From contig NC_081406.1 in NCBI RefSeq assembly GCF_030272615.1, forward strand, positions 258,529,386-258,593,385: DNA of 64,000 nucleotides, read 5' to 3'. The notes beneath the pieces are model-generated. The model was not told where the DNA came from and ran no database searches. It saw nothing but the letters and a program-made list of their open reading frames with translations. Below, piece by piece: positions 60,148 through 64,000 of this stretch (positions are counted from its first letter, which is position 1; each line of letters begins with the position of its first letter). Origin of the DNA: Cryptomeria japonica. Lineage: Eukaryota; Streptophyta; Pinopsida; Cupressales; Cupressaceae. The translations under genes and the position numbers were made by a program.

Positions 60148-61693
60148 TCTTCCAATGTAATGTAGGAAAAGTGTTTGAAGGGAAACCTGAAGTGAAACTT
60201 TTATCTCTCCTTGGAGGGAAGAAAATCTTTCCTCTAGATCTCTATCATTCACCTTTTTTTCAATATTACATTTGGTGAACCCGACATCTTACATGCTTTA
60301 TTCTAAAAAACATTGCATATTTTTCATTTGTGAGTTTAATTTTTCTACAAACTTAGTGGTTAATTCTTTCAAAACCCTAGTTTTTAAAATTGAAATTGAA
60401 CTTGTGTTTTGTAAAAAATTGCTTGTTATTGTCTTAGATCTGAAAATTTCTTTGTTTGTCAAAATTCAATTTCTTCATTGCCTTGTTCAATTTGCAAATC
60501 AAATTCACAAAATTAAGAGGTTAATTGTCAAAACCCCAATTTTTAAAAATCATCTTGAAATTGTGCAAAAATTGAATTTCCATTTAATTTTCAGATTTGT
60601 GATTGTTTTCAGACTTAACTTTTGTCCTACAATTCAAATTTTCAATTTCCCCCCTTTTTCCAAAATTCAAATTTCAAAAATTAAGTGGTTAGGTCCTAAA
60701 ACCCTAATTTTCAAAATTAATTGGATTTTGTGCAAATTTCAATCAATTTCAGTTTTCTAAACATTCTCCAAGGTGTCTCTCCCCTTTAGGTTTGACCCTT
60801 TTCAAATTTGCAATTCGATTCCTCTTTTTCTTCAAAACCCCAATAGGGTCCTATTCTCACATTTGAACCTTAATTTCGCCTATCTTGAAATTGTAAAATT
60901 TGCCAATTTTTGGGGGCTTAGCTTGAAAAAAAAAATTGGTCCGACCATGTGCATTCCCACCACGGTCCTCAACTTTTTTCCCAAAATTTTTGGAGACTAT
61001 TATGGTTGCATTTAATAACCTAAATGCAGAAGATTGGTTGATTTTGTCTATTTTTTATCCCTCTAACATCGAGAATACCTTCAAATTTCAACATTTCAAA
61101 TTTCAAGAAAAATTTTAAAATTAAGAGGTTAATTATAATCTGCCCTGATTTTAAAAATTTTGATTTTATCAATTTTAAATTTAAGTGGTATCCCCTTGGC
61201 CCTAATTTTAAAATTCCAATTTCCTTTGATTTATTATTTTGGAGATTATGTCATTATCTTCCTCCAACAAATTTCAAATTGTTTAATCATTATTTTCTTA
61301 AGTTTTGCATTACTCAATTTTGTAAGCTTTGTTCAAAATTCAAAATTTCAATTTTTCCTCTAGTGCATGAGTTTCACCACTATTAGTCCTACCTACAATA
61401 TTCTCGTTAGACGAAGCATTAGAATGAAGGCTTCCCAAGGTAATTACTAAGGACATGGAGCCTAATTTGAGTGAGTTCTTTAATGGGGATAATGCTAATG
61501 TTTCTCATCCTAATCATGTCCCTATCTATCCCATTGATGAATCCCATGATGAAGAAGATGCTTTGATAACTTTCCATAGATCAACTTTCAAAACTGGACA
61601 ATCAATTTGATAACTTTCAACAATGGATGTCCCAAGAGTACCCTAATAGTGAAGCTCTTCCATTAATTGAAGTCCTTAAATGCATGATTCAAA

Positions 61694-63938
61694 GTGATAA
61701 AAAATGGAATTGATATATTTCTTGGCATTGCTCATATTGTTGATTCTACTGTCATGCCTATCACGAGTTGTGTTGAGAACTTAGGTTATTCACAACCTTC
61801 AAATCAAATCGATTCTTCTATTCCTTTGACCACTTCAATGGCTAGTTTTCCTACTTTCACTTCAAACATCATTGCTACATCAACTCAAAATGTCATTCCT
61901 ACAACCATTGGTCATGGGGGCAATCCCTCTTCTTTATTTAATCCTCCATCTTTACCTATGTCTTCCATAAGTATTCCTATTATCCCTCAACCAATCAATT
62001 TTACACAAGGGAGCAATTCATTCAACAATTTTATTCCTCCTTTAAGTGTCCCATTTCCTACTCAATCATCACCTATGCCTACTTATCATAATGTCTCACC
62101 ACCTTATTCTCAATCCATTCCTTCCTTCAATAACACCACACCACCTTCTCAATCAACTATGTCTAACATCAATTCTTCTACTGAAGCAACCATTAATAAT
62201 CTTTCTCAAACTGTATCTTCCTTACAAGAACAAATTGCTTCTATGAGTCAATCCAATTTAGTGTGCCTACCTTTGATGTTACGAGCCCACTTCTTCTTGA
62301 TATTGTTAAAGTCGTGCCACCTAAGCATGGGTCCCTCAATTAGAACTCTATAATGGAAAAGGTGATCCTCTTACACATGTCAAAACATTTAAAACTTTGT
62401 GTACTGATTTTGCTTATGATCAAAGATTGTTTGCAAAACTATTTACAAGAACATTAAGAGATAAGGCTTTGCAATGGTATTGCTATTTGCCTTCTTATTC
62501 CATCACTTCTTTTCAACAACTAGCAAATTCTTTCATCCACCAATTTCAAAATAACATTGGTCCTAAAATCACTTTGACTGATTTAATGCATTGTAAACAA
62601 GGTGTTAAAGAAAAAGTGACTGATTTCATTGGTAGATATAAGCATTTGTGTGCTCAAACTTCTTTTATGTACCTAATAATGATATTCAAAGAATTTTCAT
62701 TTCTAATTTGCAAAAATATATCAAGGAAAAGTTTATTTTGTCTAAGTTTACTTCCTTTCCACAGTTGTGCGCAACACTCCACAATTATCAACAAGTTGTG
62801 AGTCAAATGGAGCAATCCACTCCTATGGCTCCGAGTGATAAAGGGGACATTGTTCAACAACCATTTGTGAAGTTCAAACCAGCAAAAAGCTTCATCAAGT
62901 TCAATGATACAATCAATAACAACAATGCGAATGCTACAACACGTGTGCCTTCTATTTCTAAATTTTTCAAAAGAGAAAGATGGTTTACTCCTTTGAATGA
63001 ATCTTTACATAGTATTATGTCTCAGTTGTTGCAAAGAAATCTTATCAAACTTCCTCCTATAAAAAAAATTTGATCCTTCTAAACTTGCATCCCCTTATTT
63101 TGATAACAATTCCTTTTGTCAATTTCATCGTCAGCCTGGTCATGATACTGAGAAATGTTTCACATTGAAAAGTAAGATTCAAGATTTGATTGATAATAAT
63201 ACTATATCTATGGCAGGTGTGAATGATAAGGGAAATAAATCACTAGCTCCTCCTAATCAAAATCTTAAAAATTTTACTGATCCTTTGCCTTCTCATACCT
63301 CTAATGTGATTGAGACTGAGTATACTTCTTTCTCCTCCGAGGAATTCACTTCTATGGCTCTAAACTTGGTAAATATGGTAGAAAACCAAGATACACCTAA
63401 GGATTCTTGTATTACATTTGACCCTAGTAAGACCATTAGAGCACCCGATGGCCCTTTATACATAGTTGTGAAGGTTAAGGATATACCTTGTCGTGGCGCT
63501 CTTGTTGATCGCTCTTGCGTGGTTAACATCATCACTGAGGAGTATCTTTTCACTTTATGATTGCATAAACCAATATATGATGCCTCTAATGTAAGTGTGA
63601 AGTTATTTGATGGCTTCTCTTGTCCTACCATTGGCTCTATCACTCTTCTTGTTGAAGTTCATACTAAATCTATGGATGTTGACTTTGTTATCATACCCTC
63701 TTCCGAGCAATTCCATGTGAAGTTGGGCTATCCTTGGCTATCTTTCATGAAGGCTATTTCTTTTCCAATCCATAAGTGTTTAAAATTTCCTCACAATGGT
63801 GAAATCATAACTGTGAATCATAGCTTATTTAGACCTTCTGAAAGAAGCCCTAGCGTTCCTATTGATTTCTTTTGGCCTAAGCAATTTCAATCTCTTCCAT
63901 CAAGGGGTGATGCTCTTTTTCGATCTTATCAAGAATGA
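61694..63938 (+). pseudogene. gag-protease ORF of the second element (broken)
   Basis: Segments 61694-62353, 62397-62801, 62648-63073, 63165-63560 and 63561-63938 align in order with the gag-protease ORF at 40169-37809. The shared sequence includes HIVDS.VMP and LGYSQPSNQI at the N-terminus, [18 protein letters not shown] in the gag core, [14 protein letters not shown]-type zinc-knuckle text at about 63117-63158, and a protease region RGALVDRSCVVNIIT then VKLGYPWLSFMKAI. Frameshifts occur near 62260, 62660 and 63070. A TGA ends the protease-side frame at 63938 after SYQE, and MILSLSQPRSPTL follows. This is the same layout as in the other copy. Confidence 0.8.
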
Positions 63939-64000
63939 AAGAAAGATATGATCTTATCCTTAAGTCAGCCTAGATCCCCAACACTTGACATTCCTATCAT

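Larger units (their letters stand above)
58850..64000 (+). mobile_element. Second gag-protease LTR element (5' part, runs off the window)
   Basis: The LTR 58850-60270 begins TGTAATGTCCCC and ends AATATTACA. A primer site TGGTGAACCCGAC follows at 60273, nearly identical to that of the element at 34031-42714. The LTR also shares the GGCGCC/TTTTGGGGCAGGA region and the stretch around ACCATGTNCATTCCTACCAC. The internal region encodes the same gag-protease family in the plus orientation. The copy is divergent and broken. The 3' part, including any pol and the second LTR, lies beyond 64000. Confidence 0.85.

Overview
The window looks like nuclear DNA of a seed plant, most likely a gymnosperm such as a conifer. 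The basis is one plant-type mitochondrial gene stretched over about 45.5 kb by huge introns, an AT-rich background, and very heavy LTR-retrotransposon content. Species level cannot be read from the sequence. Only one host gene is recognisable. It lies on the minus strand and encodes the E2 (dihydrolipoyl acyltransferase) subunit of the mitochondrial branched-chain 2-oxoacid dehydrogenase complex. Eight coding exons were joined by eye at GT-AG junctions with consistent phases: 53305-53108, 49844-49692, 48476-48351, 20785-20367, 17340-17093, 16198-16110, 9901-9674 and 7879-7766. They give an uninterrupted 524-residue protein with an Arg-rich N-terminus, a lipoyl domain, an E3/E1-binding domain and a CoA-acyltransferase domain ending in HRVIDG.  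Layout. 1-7765: flank downstream of the gene, with a decayed Ty1/copia element (about 1697-5500, minus) and two tandem tRNA-derived SINE-like units (5891-6223). 7766-53305: the E2 gene. Intron 6 holds the 3' end of a decayed Ty3/gypsy element (13547-15061 plus LTR start). Intron 4 holds an unexplained 271-codon ORF. Intron 1 holds decayed coding-like sequence. 53306-64000: AT-rich upstream DNA with long TA and CT microsatellites, then the 5' part of a plus-strand LTR element (58850 to the window end).  Intron 3 (20366 side excluded; 20786-48350, about 27.6 kb) is a nested stack of mobile elements whose order can be read from target-site duplications (TSDs). A solo-LTR-like unit (24439-46985, TSD CATTG) contains a very short LTR element (25580-46378, TSD CTTCC, internal region only about 250 bp). 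The left LTR of that element contains a coding-free copia-like element with a 41-bp minisatellite (25656-32278, TSD GATAG). The right LTR of this copia-like element contains an apparently intact hAT transposon (28222-32107, TSD GTTTCATC) with a five-exon, 810-codon open transposase. The other LTR of the short element contains a gag-protease LTR element without visible reverse transcriptase (34031-42714) and a further, truncated LTR element carrying a GC-rich block (about 42767-45158). A second, divergent copy of the gag-protease family lies in the opposite orientation at 58850-64000.  The most interesting signals are the nested insertion stack with sibling LTRs serving as empty-site controls, the intact-looking hAT element, and the gag-protease family that carries a proline/lysine-rich second ORF behind a stop conserved in position between the two copies. 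No CRISPR, operon or other bacterial feature is present.
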